A DNA stretch of 64,000 nt from Verrucomicrobiia bacterium (GTDB lineage Bacteria > Verrucomicrobiota > Verrucomicrobiia > Verrucomicrobiales > Akkermansiaceae): contig JAUIJD010000002.1 of NCBI GenBank assembly GCA_030431475.1, positions 62,001 to 126,000 on the forward strand, given 5' to 3'. Positions 43,916-52,600 of this stretch are shown in pieces. The notes beneath the pieces are model-generated. The model worked only from the letters and a program-made list of their open reading frames with translations. It was not told where the DNA came from and did not search any database. The position numbers were made by a program, and so were the translations under genes. How positions within the stretch are numbered: the first letter of the stretch is position 1; each line of letters begins with the position of its first letter.

Positions 43916-44755
43916 TCACGCCTTGCGGGCGATCGGGAAGCGGGGGATGCCAGAGAGGTCCTTGAGGGTCAAGACGTCCGTGAGTCCTGCATCCGTCAGC
44001 ATCCGCTCGACGGCGGCCGACTGGTCGTGACCGATTTCGAGCGCCAGCCAGGCGCCGGACCGCAGGTGGGTCGCGGCCTCGGGAATGAAGCGACGGATGA
44101 CGTCCAATCCGTCTTTTCCGCCGAAGAGGGCCAGTGCCGGGTCGTGCCGGACTTCCGGGGCAAGTTCCTCGTCCTCAGGGACATAGGGCAGGTTGGCGGC
44201 GATCAGGTCGTAGCGCCTGTCCGTGGGGATGGCGCTGAAGAGGTCGCTTTCGACCAGCTCGACCGCGCCGAAGCCGTTCGCTTCGGCATTCTCGCGGGCG
44301 AGGGCGAGCGCCTCGGCGGACACGTCGGCGAGCGTGACCGTCGCCCCGGGGAAGTCGGCGGCCAGCGAAAGCCCGAGGCAGCCGCTGCCGGTGCCCATGT
44401 CGAGAATCGCCGCATCGCCGGGAAGTTCGGCGTGCTTCGCCAGCCATTCGGCGAGTTCCTCGGTCTCGGGGCGGGGAATGAGGGCGCGGGCGTCGGTCTT
44501 GAACTCGTGCTGGCGGAAACCGACGGAGCCGACCAGATGCTGCACCGGCACGCCTTCTCCCCGCTTCTTCAGGGCCTCGCGAAGCGGGCCGAGCCCGCTT
44601 TCCTCGATCGGCTCGTCGAAGCGCAGGTAGAGATCCATGCGGGTGCAGCCGAGCTGGTGGGCGACGAGCATCTGCATGTTGCGCCGGGCATCGTCGATCC
44701 CGCGCTTCTCGAGGTAGGCGGTGCCCTTGTCGAGGATGTCGAGAACCGTGGTCAT
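43916..44755 (-). CDS. prmC: peptide chain release factor N5-glutamine methyltransferase
   Basis: 279 residues from the ATG at 44755. N-terminal helical domain (about 1-85), then the SAM-binding fold with ILDMGTGSGCLGLSLA. The catalytic N-P-P-Y motif reads ANLPYVPE (about residue 188), a variant found in some bacterial lineages. It methylates the GGQ glutamine of RF1 and RF2. The ATG directly abuts a tract of five 7-bp units (44756-44790) and overlaps the M20 stop (ATGA). The open frame continues upstream across the M20 gene, but that is a shadow. prfA is not adjacent. Confidence 0.92.
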   Translation of the reverse strand: MTTVLDILDKGTAYLEKRGIDDARRNMQMLVAHQLGCTRMDLYLRFDEPIEESGLGPLREALKKRGEGVPVQHLVGSVGFRQHEFKTDARALIPRPETEELAEWLAKHAELPGDAAILDMGTGSGCLGLSLAADFPGATVTLADVSAEALALARENAEANGFGAVELVESDLFSAIPTDRRYDLIAANLPYVPEDEELAPEVRHDPALALFGGKDGLDVIRRFIPEAATHLRSGAWLALEIGHDQSAAVERMLTDAGLTDVLTLKDLSGIPRFPIARKA

Positions 44756-45894
44756 CCGATTGCGGATTGCGGATCGTGGATTGTGGATTGGATGAGGCGG
44801 GAGAAGAAGGCGGCACCTTCCTCGAGGGCGGCGATTTCGATGAACTCGTCGCAGGTGTGGGCCTGGTCGATGGACCCGGGGCCGAGGCAGATCGCGGGGA
44901 TGCCGCCGGCGAACAGGTGGGCGGCATCGGAGAACCACGGGGCGCCGACCGGTTTCGATGCCGGGCGCACGGAGCGGATGCGCTCGATCCACCGGTGGTC
45001 GGCCGGCAGTTCCATGGGCGGATTGTCGTGAGGATCGACGAGTTCGAAAGGGGTCCCGTCGAGCGCTTCGGCGAGGAGCTTGAGGCCCCCTCCGGCATCG
45101 CGCAGCGAGGGGGTGGTGCGAAGGTCGATCTCGGCCTCGCAGGCGTCGGGCACGACATTGGGGCGGGTGCCGCCGCGGATCACGCCGATGTTGAGGGTCG
45201 AGGCCCCGAGCACCGGATGGGTGAAGCCTGCCAGTCGGTCGCGGAGGCGGCGTTCGAAATCCGGCAGGGCCCGAACCATCTTCATCACCGCGTTGTCGCC
45301 CTTCTCCGGCTGCGAGGAATGGGCGGCCTTGCCGGGGGTCCGCAGCGTCGCCCACAGCGAGCCCTTGGTGACGTGGACGATGTCGAGCGAGGTCGGTTCG
45401 CCGACGATGGCGAACTCGTACTCCTCCGCGTATTTCGCGGCGAAGTCCTTGGAGCCCCACTGTCCCGACTCCTCCCCCATGAAGGCGACGAAGTCGATCG
45501 CGACCGGGGCGTCGGCGAGGTGGCCGGCGTTTTCCTTCAAGCCCCAGAGCATCGCGGCCATCGGGCCCTTGGTGTCGGAGGCGCCGCGGCCCCACACCCG
45601 GCCGTCGCGGACCTCGCCGGAGAAGGGCTCGATGGTCATGCCCTCGATGCCGACGGTGTCGAGGTGGGGTCCGAGGAGGATGCGCGGCCGACCGTCGCGC
45701 GGGGCCCAGCGGGCGATCAGGTTCGGGCGCCCGGGCTTGATCTTGTCGCGCTCGACCGTGGCGCCGATCCGCTCGAGCCACTCGGACAGCCACGCCGCCA
45801 GCCAGCCCTCGCCGGTCTGCTCGGTCCCCGGCGCGTTGTCGGGGTTCACCGATGGCACCCGGATCAGGTGTTGGAGGAGTTCGGTAATCGGCAC
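44752..45894 (-). CDS. M20-family zinc peptidase/deacylase (ArgE/DapE/CPG2-like)
   Basis: 380 residues with a GTG start at 45894. Dinuclear-zinc residues: His in LLGPHLDTVGIEG, Asp in GRGASDTKGPMAAML, Glu pair in VAFMGEESGQWG, and EPTSLDIVHVTKG, then HTCDEFIEI near the end; the dimerisation domain includes AAHSSQPEKGDNAV. Members remove acyl or peptide groups, e.g. from acetylornithine or succinyl-DAP; the precise substrate is uncertain. The final residues STIHDPQSAIG are encoded by a heptameric repeat tract and are probably not conserved. Its stop overlaps prmC. A second heptad tract lies just upstream of the GTG. Confidence 0.85.
   Translation of the reverse strand: MPITELLQHLIRVPSVNPDNAPGTEQTGEGWLAAWLSEWLERIGATVERDKIKPGRPNLIARWAPRDGRPRILLGPHLDTVGIEGMTIEPFSGEVRDGRVWGRGASDTKGPMAAMLWGLKENAGHLADAPVAIDFVAFMGEESGQWGSKDFAAKYAEEYEFAIVGEPTSLDIVHVTKGSLWATLRTPGKAAHSSQPEKGDNAVMKMVRALPDFERRLRDRLAGFTHPVLGASTLNIGVIRGGTRPNVVPDACEAEIDLRTTPSLRDAGGGLKLLAEALDGTPFELVDPHDNPPMELPADHRWIERIRSVRPASKPVGAPWFSDAAHLFAGGIPAICLGPGSIDQAHTCDEFIEIAALEEGAAFFSRLIQSTIHDPQSAIG
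44756..44790 (-). repeat. 7-bp tandem tract directly before the prmC start
   Basis: On the minus strand five consecutive 7-mers read CAATCCA, CAATCCA, CGATCCG, CAATCCG, CAATCGG, and are followed at once by the prmC ATG. The tract is also the last coding part of the M20 gene. Confidence 0.85.
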
Positions 45895-45903
45895 GGACCG
45901 AGG

Positions 45904-45939
45904 GAAACCCCAAACTCGAAACTTTAAACCTCAAAAATG
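45904..45939 (-). repeat. 7-bp tandem tract upstream of the M20 start
   Basis: On the plus strand AAACTCG, AAACTTT, AAACCTC and AAAAATG follow one another from 45912, with a partial unit before them. It ends about ten bases from the GTG start of the M20 gene on the minus strand. Confidence 0.75.
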
Positions 45940-46088
45940 AACCGGAACGCCATGGGGTTTCCCCCGGGGAGGTGAAGCGGATCGGCAGAAAGAATCCGTG
46001 GATGGCGACGTTTGGCGGAGAAGCCCGGTCGTCGTCCATCGATTCTTCGCTTGGAGGGCGCGTGGGGGATTCTCTAATCTGGAGACCG

Positions 46089-46559
46089 ATGCAGCCGAAG
46101 ACTCCCTTCGAATACACCATTGTGGGTCTGCGTGTGCTGCTGGGGGTGTGGTTCGCCGGGATCGGCGGCGACAAGCTGTTCCGCGTCGGCGCGCCGGCCT
46201 TCGCCCGCCAGGTGGCGGAGTTCGGCATCCTCCAGGACCCGTGGAACATGATGGTCGCCTATTTCATCCCCTGGCTCGAGTTGCTCGCCGGGCTCTGCCT
46301 GGTCGCGAGCTTCGTTCATCGCGGGGCGGTGCGCATCCTGCTGGCGCTGACGGTCATGTTCGTCTTCGTCAATGGTCAGGCGATGGTCCGCGGACTCGAT
46401 CCCGACTGCGGCTGTTTCGGCAAGCTCTTCGAGTTGTCGATCGGGGGCAAGATGGTGCTGCTGGTGGTCCAGCTCGCCCTTCTCGGGTTTCTCATGGCCA
46501 CCGAGCGGAAGGTCGGACGGAAGGTGTTCCGCGGGGCCCGCATGCGCTTGCCGGGGTGA
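46089..46559 (+). CDS. MauE/DoxX-family membrane protein
   Basis: 156 residues from the ATG at 46089. Four membrane segments: about 10-30, 52-72, 80-98 and 118-138. GLDPDCGCFGK between helices three and four is the Cys-x-Cys signature of the MauE group, linked in other bacteria to disulfide or redox handling in the periplasm. The start of the frame at 45972 would add 39 residues without a helix and is not chosen. No evident partner; pyrF follows after 90 bp. Confidence 0.78.
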   Translation: MQPKTPFEYTIVGLRVLLGVWFAGIGGDKLFRVGAPAFARQVAEFGILQDPWNMMVAYFIPWLELLAGLCLVASFVHRGAVRILLALTVMFVFVNGQAMVRGLDPDCGCFGKLFELSIGGKMVLLVVQLALLGFLMATERKVGRKVFRGARMRLPG

Positions 46560-46649
46560 GTCCTTGCGAGGATTCCGGGTGGCTTTGGAGGGCCCGCGCA
46601 AACCCGGGTTCGTCTTGCGGTGACGGGGCAACGGACCCAAATTGGGCTC

Positions 46650-47438
46650 ATGCGCTACACCGAACGGCTGCAGGCCCGCATCGCCACCACCGGATCGCGA
46701 CTTTGCGTCGGCATCGACCCCCGGCCGGGCGACGACGGGATCGAAGCGGTGCCGGACTTTCTCAAGCGGCTGATCGATGAAACCTGGGAGCAGGCGGCCG
46801 CGTTCAAGCCGAACATGGCCTACTTCGAGGCGATGGGCCTGCGCGGGATCGAGATTCTCGGCGAAATGCTCGCGGGCATGCCCGACGAGGTGCCGGTGAT
46901 CCTGGATGCCAAGCGCAGCGACATCGGCGAAACGCAGAAATACTACGCCCGCAGTTATTTCGAGCACTGGAAGGTCGATGCGGTCACCCTCAATCCCTTC
47001 CTCGGCTACGATTCACTCGAGCCCTTCCTGGACTGGGAGGGGAAGGGGATCTACCTGCTGGCGGTGACTTCCAATGCCGGTTCGGCCGACTTCCAGCGTC
47101 AGCAGCTCGCCGACGGCCGCTCGGTGTTCGAGCTCGTCACCGCGCTCGGCGACCGCTCGAAGGACGAGGGCCGGGCGACCGACGTCGGCTACGTGGTCGG
47201 CCTGACCAATGCCGCCGGCGTGTTGTCCAAGGTGCCGGACGCCCCGCTGCTGGTCCCCGGTCTCGGCGCGCAGGGGGGCGATCTCGCCTCGCTGGCCGCC
47301 GCCGGACGGTCCGCGCCGGATGTGATCAACGTCTCCCGGGGCATTTCCTACGCCGGCGATGCCCGCAGCTTCGGAGAGAGGGCGCGGGACTGGGCGGAGA
47401 AGATTTCCGAGGCATACGCGGGCGCTGCAACCGCTTGA
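46650..47438 (+). CDS. pyrF: orotidine 5'-phosphate decarboxylase
   Basis: 262 residues from the ATG at 46650; an in-frame GTG at 46620 would add ten unconserved residues. It makes UMP from OMP in pyrimidine synthesis. The catalytic charge network is VILDAKRSDIGET, with Lys and two Asp; CVGIDPRP begins the barrel and VGLTNAAGVL with VPGLGAQGGD form the phosphate site. This is the type 2 (longer) PyrF. It overlaps no other gene; the MBL-fold gene starts 8 bp after its stop. pyrH, the next kinase in the route, lies 21 kb away. Confidence 0.95.
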   Translation: MRYTERLQARIATTGSRLCVGIDPRPGDDGIEAVPDFLKRLIDETWEQAAAFKPNMAYFEAMGLRGIEILGEMLAGMPDEVPVILDAKRSDIGETQKYYARSYFEHWKVDAVTLNPFLGYDSLEPFLDWEGKGIYLLAVTSNAGSADFQRQQLADGRSVFELVTALGDRSKDEGRATDVGYVVGLTNAAGVLSKVPDAPLLVPGLGAQGGDLASLAAAGRSAPDVINVSRGISYAGDARSFGERARDWAEKISEAYAGAATA

Positions 47439-47446
47439 AGGAGGCG

Positions 47447-48370
47447 ATGGCGAAGAAGCGACCCAAGGCCCGACGCGCCAGCGCGCACTATTCGGGGATC
47501 CTTCCCCAGAAGGGTTGGCCGCAGCGCAACTACAAGTTCTGGCGCCATCGCATCGTCCCCGGGATGTTCCGTCGGCCGGATGGCCGGGTGCAGGCGCCGG
47601 TGCTCGATCCACCGGGTGAGGGCCGGGTGCGCGTGACCTGGATCGGCCACGCCGGCTTCTTCCTCCAGTTCGCCGATCATGCGATGGTCATCGACCCAAA
47701 CTGGGCCCGCTGGCACGGGGTTGTCCGCCGTCAGCGTGAGCCGGGCCTGCCGATCGACCTGATCCCCGAGCTCGACCTGGTCCTCGTCACCCACGCCCAC
47801 TTCGACCACCTCCACAAGCCGAGCCTGAAGGTGCTGCAGGCGCGCGACGGCATCGTGGTCCCCCTCGGCAGCGGCTCGCTGGTCCGCCGGCTCGGCTTTC
47901 CCGAGGTCCATGAAATGAAGGTCTGGGACCACCTCGCGCTGGACGAGCTGCACATCGTTCACACCCCCAGTCATCACTGGGGAGCGCGCTACCTGCACGA
48001 CACCCACCGCGACTACGGCGGCTACCTGATCGAGGCCGGCGGCAAGAGCGTCTTCCACTGCGGCGACTCGGCCTGGTTCGACGGCTTCGCCGAAATCGGC
48101 CGCCGCCACCCGGACATCGACGTCGCCCTGATGCCCATCGGCGCCTACGACGCGCCCAGCGGCCGCGACGTCCACATGAACCCGGAGGAAGCGGTTCGTG
48201 CCTTCGCCGAGATCGGGGCCAGGGTCATGATTCCCATGCACCACGACACCTTCCCGCTCGGCAACGAGGCCCCCGGGGAGGCGCTCGACCGCCTGTTGCA
48301 GGAGGCCGACCGGCTCGGCATCAGCGAGCGGATGCTGATCCCCGAAGAGGGCGTCGGCATCGAGTGGTAG
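47447..48370 (+). CDS. MBL-fold metallo-hydrolase (NAPE-PLD/UlaG-like)
   Basis: 307 residues from the ATG at 47447, which has AAGGAGG just upstream, one of the few strong ribosome binding sites in the window. The metal-binding THAHFDHLHK motif and HTPSHHWGARYLHD are typical of the NAPE-PLD branch, with GDSAWFDGF and PMHHDTFPLG as later ligands. The branch includes phospholipases, lactonases and unknown hydrolases, so the substrate cannot be named. It is a metal-dependent hydrolase, predicted cytoplasmic or without a signal peptide. Tightly after pyrF, but this may be only transcriptional. Confidence 0.85.
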   Translation: MAKKRPKARRASAHYSGILPQKGWPQRNYKFWRHRIVPGMFRRPDGRVQAPVLDPPGEGRVRVTWIGHAGFFLQFADHAMVIDPNWARWHGVVRRQREPGLPIDLIPELDLVLVTHAHFDHLHKPSLKVLQARDGIVVPLGSGSLVRRLGFPEVHEMKVWDHLALDELHIVHTPSHHWGARYLHDTHRDYGGYLIEAGGKSVFHCGDSAWFDGFAEIGRRHPDIDVALMPIGAYDAPSGRDVHMNPEEAVRAFAEIGARVMIPMHHDTFPLGNEAPGEALDRLLQEADRLGISERMLIPEEGVGIEW

Positions 48371-48412
48371 CGGTGGGTTGCGTCTGGGAGCGTGATTTTC
48401 TAGAGCTGACCC

Positions 48413-48742
48413 ATGCCCGTGCCCGCCGAACCTCTCCCGCTCGTCCTCTGGATCCTGCTCGGGGTGCAGACCGCGCTGCTGCTTCTGCTCTGGCTCGGCC
48501 AGTTGATCCAGGGCGCCCGCCTGCGGCGGATCGAGCGGCGTTTGGCGGAACCCTCATCGTCGACCGAACCCGAGCTCCAGCGCGTCAAATCCTCGGGCGG
48601 CGAGGGCGGCCGCCATTTCGAGCAGTGGCTCGATCAGGACCCGTCGCGTCGCGATCTGCCGAAGAAGGAGCAATTTGCCGGATTCCGCAAATGGCGCGCC
48701 GAGCAGGGGATGAACTGGAGTCCCGGCGACCCGGGGGCCTGA
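48413..48742 (+). CDS. hypothetical single-pass membrane protein
   Basis: 109 residues with one hydrophobic segment (LPLVLWILLGVQTALLLLLWL, about 8-28) and then a basic, Glu/Arg-rich cytoplasmic part (RRIERRLAEP, WLDQDPSRRDLPKKEQFAGFRKWRAEQG). No family was recognised. It lies 42 bp after the MBL gene and is ended by the terminator at 48779-48809. Confidence 0.6.
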   Translation: MPVPAEPLPLVLWILLGVQTALLLLLWLGQLIQGARLRRIERRLAEPSSSTEPELQRVKSSGGEGGRHFEQWLDQDPSRRDLPKKEQFAGFRKWRAEQGMNWSPGDPGA

Positions 48743-48778
48743 CGGGATCGTCGGACGGGGCCGGGGGCATGCGAGAAA

Positions 48779-48809
48779 ATGCGCGGTTCGGCGACCGCGC
48801 ATGATTTTT
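48779..48809 (+). terminator. intrinsic terminator separating the pyrF-MBL group from the act operon
   Basis: A 9-bp perfect stem (ATGCGCGGT / ACCGCGCAT), loop TCGGCG, followed by GATTTTTC. Confidence 0.85.
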
Positions 48810-48871
48810 CAGAAATCCAGCAGTTTTTCCGGTTGCCAGCAGGGGATGGGTTTGCAACATCGGCGCGCCCC

Positions 48872-48890
48872 GCCGAAAGCCTCTTTCGGC
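48872..48890 (+). promoter_or_regulatory. hairpin in the actA leader
   Basis: Perfect 8-bp stem (GCCGAAAG / CTTTCGGC) with loop CCT, 78 bp before the actA ATG. No T-run follows, so its role is unknown. Confidence 0.35.
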
Positions 48891-48904
48891 AATGCCCCGA
48901 AATC

Positions 48905-48926
48905 GCTTGTGAAAAATTTCACAAGC
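48905..48926 (+). promoter_or_regulatory. CRP/FNR-like palindrome or attenuator hairpin upstream of actA
   Basis: Two 10-bp arms (GCTTGTGAAA / TTTCACAAGC) around AA contain the consensus TGTGA-N6-TCACA of CRP-family regulators, 41 bp before the actA ATG. The same bases can fold into a 9-bp stem followed by TCTGTTTTTC, so a terminator/attenuator is the other reading. Confidence 0.55.
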
Positions 48927-48967
48927 TCTGTTTTTCCCCGCCGCCGAGCACCCCGTCGTCGATCGTT

Positions 48968-49663
48968 ATGGCCAATTTCTTTCCGCGCTGGACCAATCTC
49001 CTGCCGTTCAAGATCGGAATCTGTGTGATCGCACTCGGCGCTGGCGTCGTGGCGGCCTTCACCTACTACGCGACGCCCAAGACCCTTGCGGTGGGCTACC
49101 AGCCGTCGCAGCCGATTCCCTTTTCCCACCGGATCCACGTCGAGCAGCTCGGGCTCGACTGCCGCTACTGCCACTCTTTCGTGGATGTCGCCGGCCACTC
49201 GAACGTGCCGACGTCGAACACCTGCTGGAACTGCCACCAGCACGTCCAGCAGGAGAGCCCCAAGCTCCAGCCGCTGCGCGACCGCTTTGATCCGGACCAT
49301 CCGGATTTCGGCAAGCCGGTCGAGTGGGTGCGCATCCACAAGACGCCCGACTACGTGTTCTTCAACCACTCGGCCCACGTGAACCGGGGCATTTCCTGCC
49401 AGAGCTGCCACGGCCGGATCGACAAGATGGAGGTCGTCTACCAGGCCGAGAACCTGTCGATGGGCTGGTGCCTCGAGTGCCACCGCGCGCCCGAGAAGCA
49501 CCTGCGGCCGATGGAGGAGGTCTACAATCTCGAATACGATCCGGAGCAGTACATCGCCGACAATCCGCATCTCGGCGTCAAGACCACCGAAGAACTGGGC
49601 CTCAAGCTCAAGGAACTGTGGCAGGTCCAGCCCCGCGAGTCCTGCGCCACCTGCCACCACTGA
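48968..49663 (+). CDS. actA: alternative complex III, pentaheme cytochrome c subunit ActA
   Basis: 231 residues from the ATG at 48968; the frame is open upstream but the first membrane segment (GICVIALGAGVVAAFTYYA) follows this start well. Five CxxCH motifs are present: CRYCH, CWNCH, CQSCH, CLECH, CATCH, the fifth at the very C-terminus. ActA is the periplasmic multihaem subunit that takes electrons from the quinol-oxidising part and passes them on. It heads an operon, 21 bp upstream of actB. The leader has a CRP-like palindrome. Confidence 0.95.
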   Translation: MANFFPRWTNLLPFKIGICVIALGAGVVAAFTYYATPKTLAVGYQPSQPIPFSHRIHVEQLGLDCRYCHSFVDVAGHSNVPTSNTCWNCHQHVQQESPKLQPLRDRFDPDHPDFGKPVEWVRIHKTPDYVFFNHSAHVNRGISCQSCHGRIDKMEVVYQAENLSMGWCLECHRAPEKHLRPMEEVYNLEYDPEQYIADNPHLGVKTTEELGLKLKELWQVQPRESCATCHH

Positions 49664-49684
49664 TTTTTCCCTCTTTCGCCGACC

Positions 49685-52600
49685 ATGAGCAAACGCATCT
49701 GGCAACACCCCGACGTGCCCGCCGACGAAACCACCGTCGCCTGGCGCAGCACGGGACAGCTTGAGAACACCGCCGACTTCCGCGAGTGGCTGGAACGCGA
49801 GTTCCCCCGCGGGGCCGCGGAAATGGCGAACCAGGAGGAGGCCGAGACCTCCCGCCGGAGCTTCCTCAAGCTGATGGGTGCCTCGACCGCGCTGGCCGGC
49901 TTCGGCATGGCCGCCTGCCGTCGCCCCGAGGCCCACATCCTGCCCTACGCGCAGGCCCCCGAGTGGGTGATCCCCGGCAAGGCGACCTACTACGCGAGCA
50001 GCTTCCCCCGCAGTGGCGGCGCCACGCCACTGGTGGTGACCTCCTTCGAGGGACGCCCGACCAAGCTGGCGCCGAACACGCTTCATCCGGATGCCGCCGG
50101 CACCGACGCCTTCGCCCAGGCCTCGGTCCTCGATCTCTATTCGCCCTACCGCTCGACCCGCGTGCTGAAGGGGGGCAAGCCCTCGTCGCGCAAGGAGTTC
50201 GACGCCGCCTTCGCGGAACTCGCCAAGGACTCGGGGGCGAAGGTCGGGTTCGTCTTCGGTCGCGATGATTCGCCGACCCGCACCCGCCTGCGCAAGGAAC
50301 TCGCCGGTCGCTTCGGCAACGCGAAGTTCTACGCCTACGAGGCGCTCGAAGGCGATGCCCACAAGGCCCACGGCGATGGCACCCGCTACGTCGCCGACTT
50401 TGCCAAGGCCGACCGCATCGTCTCGCTCGACTGCGATTTCGCCGGGCTCGACCCGATCGGCCCGGTCACGCCGTTCTCCGAGCGCCGCAAGCCCGAGGGC
50501 AAGGGCTACGACCAACACGCTTCGAAGGACGCCCTCAACCGCCTCTACACCGTCGAGAGCGGCTTTTCGCTCACCGGTGGCATGGCCGACCACCGCCTGC
50601 GGATCAAGCCGAGCCAATTGCTCCAGGTCGCGGCGCACATCGCCCGGCGCCTTGGGGCCGACGCCCCTGTCGGCGGCGTGCCGATTCCGGACAAGCGCCT
50701 CGGCGACTGGATCAACCCGATGGTCGATGACCTCAAGGCCCACGGCGGAAAGTCGATCGTCGTTGCGGGCAGCCGCGCGCCCGAGGTGGTCCACCACTTC
50801 GTCGCCGCGATCAACGCCAAGCTCGGCAACGTCGGGGACGACAAGCCCCTGCGCTTCGTCCGGACCGGCACCGAAGGTCTCGGCGACATCGAGCAGCTGA
50901 CCGCCGACCTCGGCTCCGGCGCGGTCGAGCACGTGCTTTTCTTCACGCCCTCGAACCCGGTCTACGACGCTCCGGCCGACCTGAAGTTCGGCGAGGTGCT
51001 CGCGAAGGCGAAGACCAGCATCCACTTCGGTCTCCGCACCGATGCCACCGCGAATGCCGCGACCTGGCACGTGCCCGCGAGCCACTATCTCGAGAGCTGG
51101 TCCGACAGCCGCACCGCCACCGGCGTGCACACCGTCGTCCAGCCGCTCATCCTGCCGCTCTACGCCGACTGTGCGAGCGAGCTCGAGGTCCTCGCCGCCT
51201 TGCTTTCCGAGGAGGGCGCGCTGGCCACCGGGGAAGGGGAGGAAGGCGCGGCCTCGCCGGCCTTGGTCGAAGTCCGCAAGACCTTCGAGGGGCTCGCCGG
51301 TGACAAGGAGGAGGACTGGAAGAAGTTCCTTCGCGACGGGTTCTACGCCGGCTCGACCTACGAGTCCGCGACCCCGCAGCTCGACTCCGGAAAGGCCGGG
51401 GAGCTGGTTGCCAAGGCGCCGAAGGCGAAGGACGGCGAGCTGGAGATCGTTTTCGCCACCGACGGCTCGATCTACGACGGACGCTGGATCGACAACGGCT
51501 GGTTGCAGGAGGCGCCCGATCCGATTTCGAAGGTCTCCTGGGACAACGTCGCGTTGATCGCCCCGAAGACCGCCAAGAACCTCGGCATCTACGACAAGAT
51601 CGTGACGCTCGAGACGCCGACCGCCGCCAAGCCGGCCGACGGCGAAGGGCAGCACCGCACCGGTCAGCTCATCCGGATCAAGGCCAACGGCGTCGAAATG
51701 GAAGTGCCCGTCCAGATCGGCTTCGGCCAGGCCGAGGACACCGTCATCGTGAGCCTCGGATACGGCCAGGGCTTCAGCGCCGAGGATGAACTCGGACGCG
51801 GTCCGCTCAACGAGTCCAACGTCGGTCTCGTCGGGATCAACACCGGCTTCAACGCCTACCCGCTGCGGACCGCCGCCGCCGGCTACTTCGCCGCGCTCGA
51901 GGGCGCCCCGGCGATCACCGGCAAGTCCTACAAGATCGCCGCCGTGCAGGAGCACCACGCGATGTACGGCCGCGCGCTGGCCCGCGAGGTTTCGACGCTC
52001 GACGACTCCAAGAAGGGCGACTTCGAGCACCAGCTCGCGAGCGTGAAGAAGCACGGGATGGATTCCCACGCGCCGCCGAACATCTCGCTCTACAAGCCGG
52101 TCGACGAAAAGGGAGAGTCTCTTCTCAGCGATCCGCTCCACCAGTGGGGCATGGCGATCGACCTCACTTCGTGCACCGGCTGCAACGCCTGCCTCGTCGC
52201 CTGCCAGGCCGAGAACAACATCCCCATCGTCGGCAAGGAGCAGCTCGCCATGGGCCGCGAGATGCACTGGATCCGGATGGACCGCTACTTCGCCGTCCAG
52301 CCGCTCAAGGATGACGACGGCAACTACGTCGAGGAGAACGGGGAGAAGGTGCTCGATGAGGACAACATGGAGCTGATTCCGCAGCCCGTGGCCTGCGTCC
52401 AGTGCGAGTCGGCGCCCTGCGAGACCGTCTGCCCGGTCAACGCCACCGTTCACACCGAGGACGGCCTCAACGCGATGGCCTACAACCGCTGCATCGGCAC
52501 CCGCTACTGCGCGAACAACTGCCCCTACAAGGCGCGTCGCTTCAACTTCTTCGACTACAACAAGCGCAACCCGCTGGTCCCGCACAACCTCTACCGGGGC

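Noticed and set aside
44756-46249. Upstream extension of the prmC frame
   Set aside because: It runs across the M20 gene in another frame; PrmC starts at the ATG after the repeat tract.
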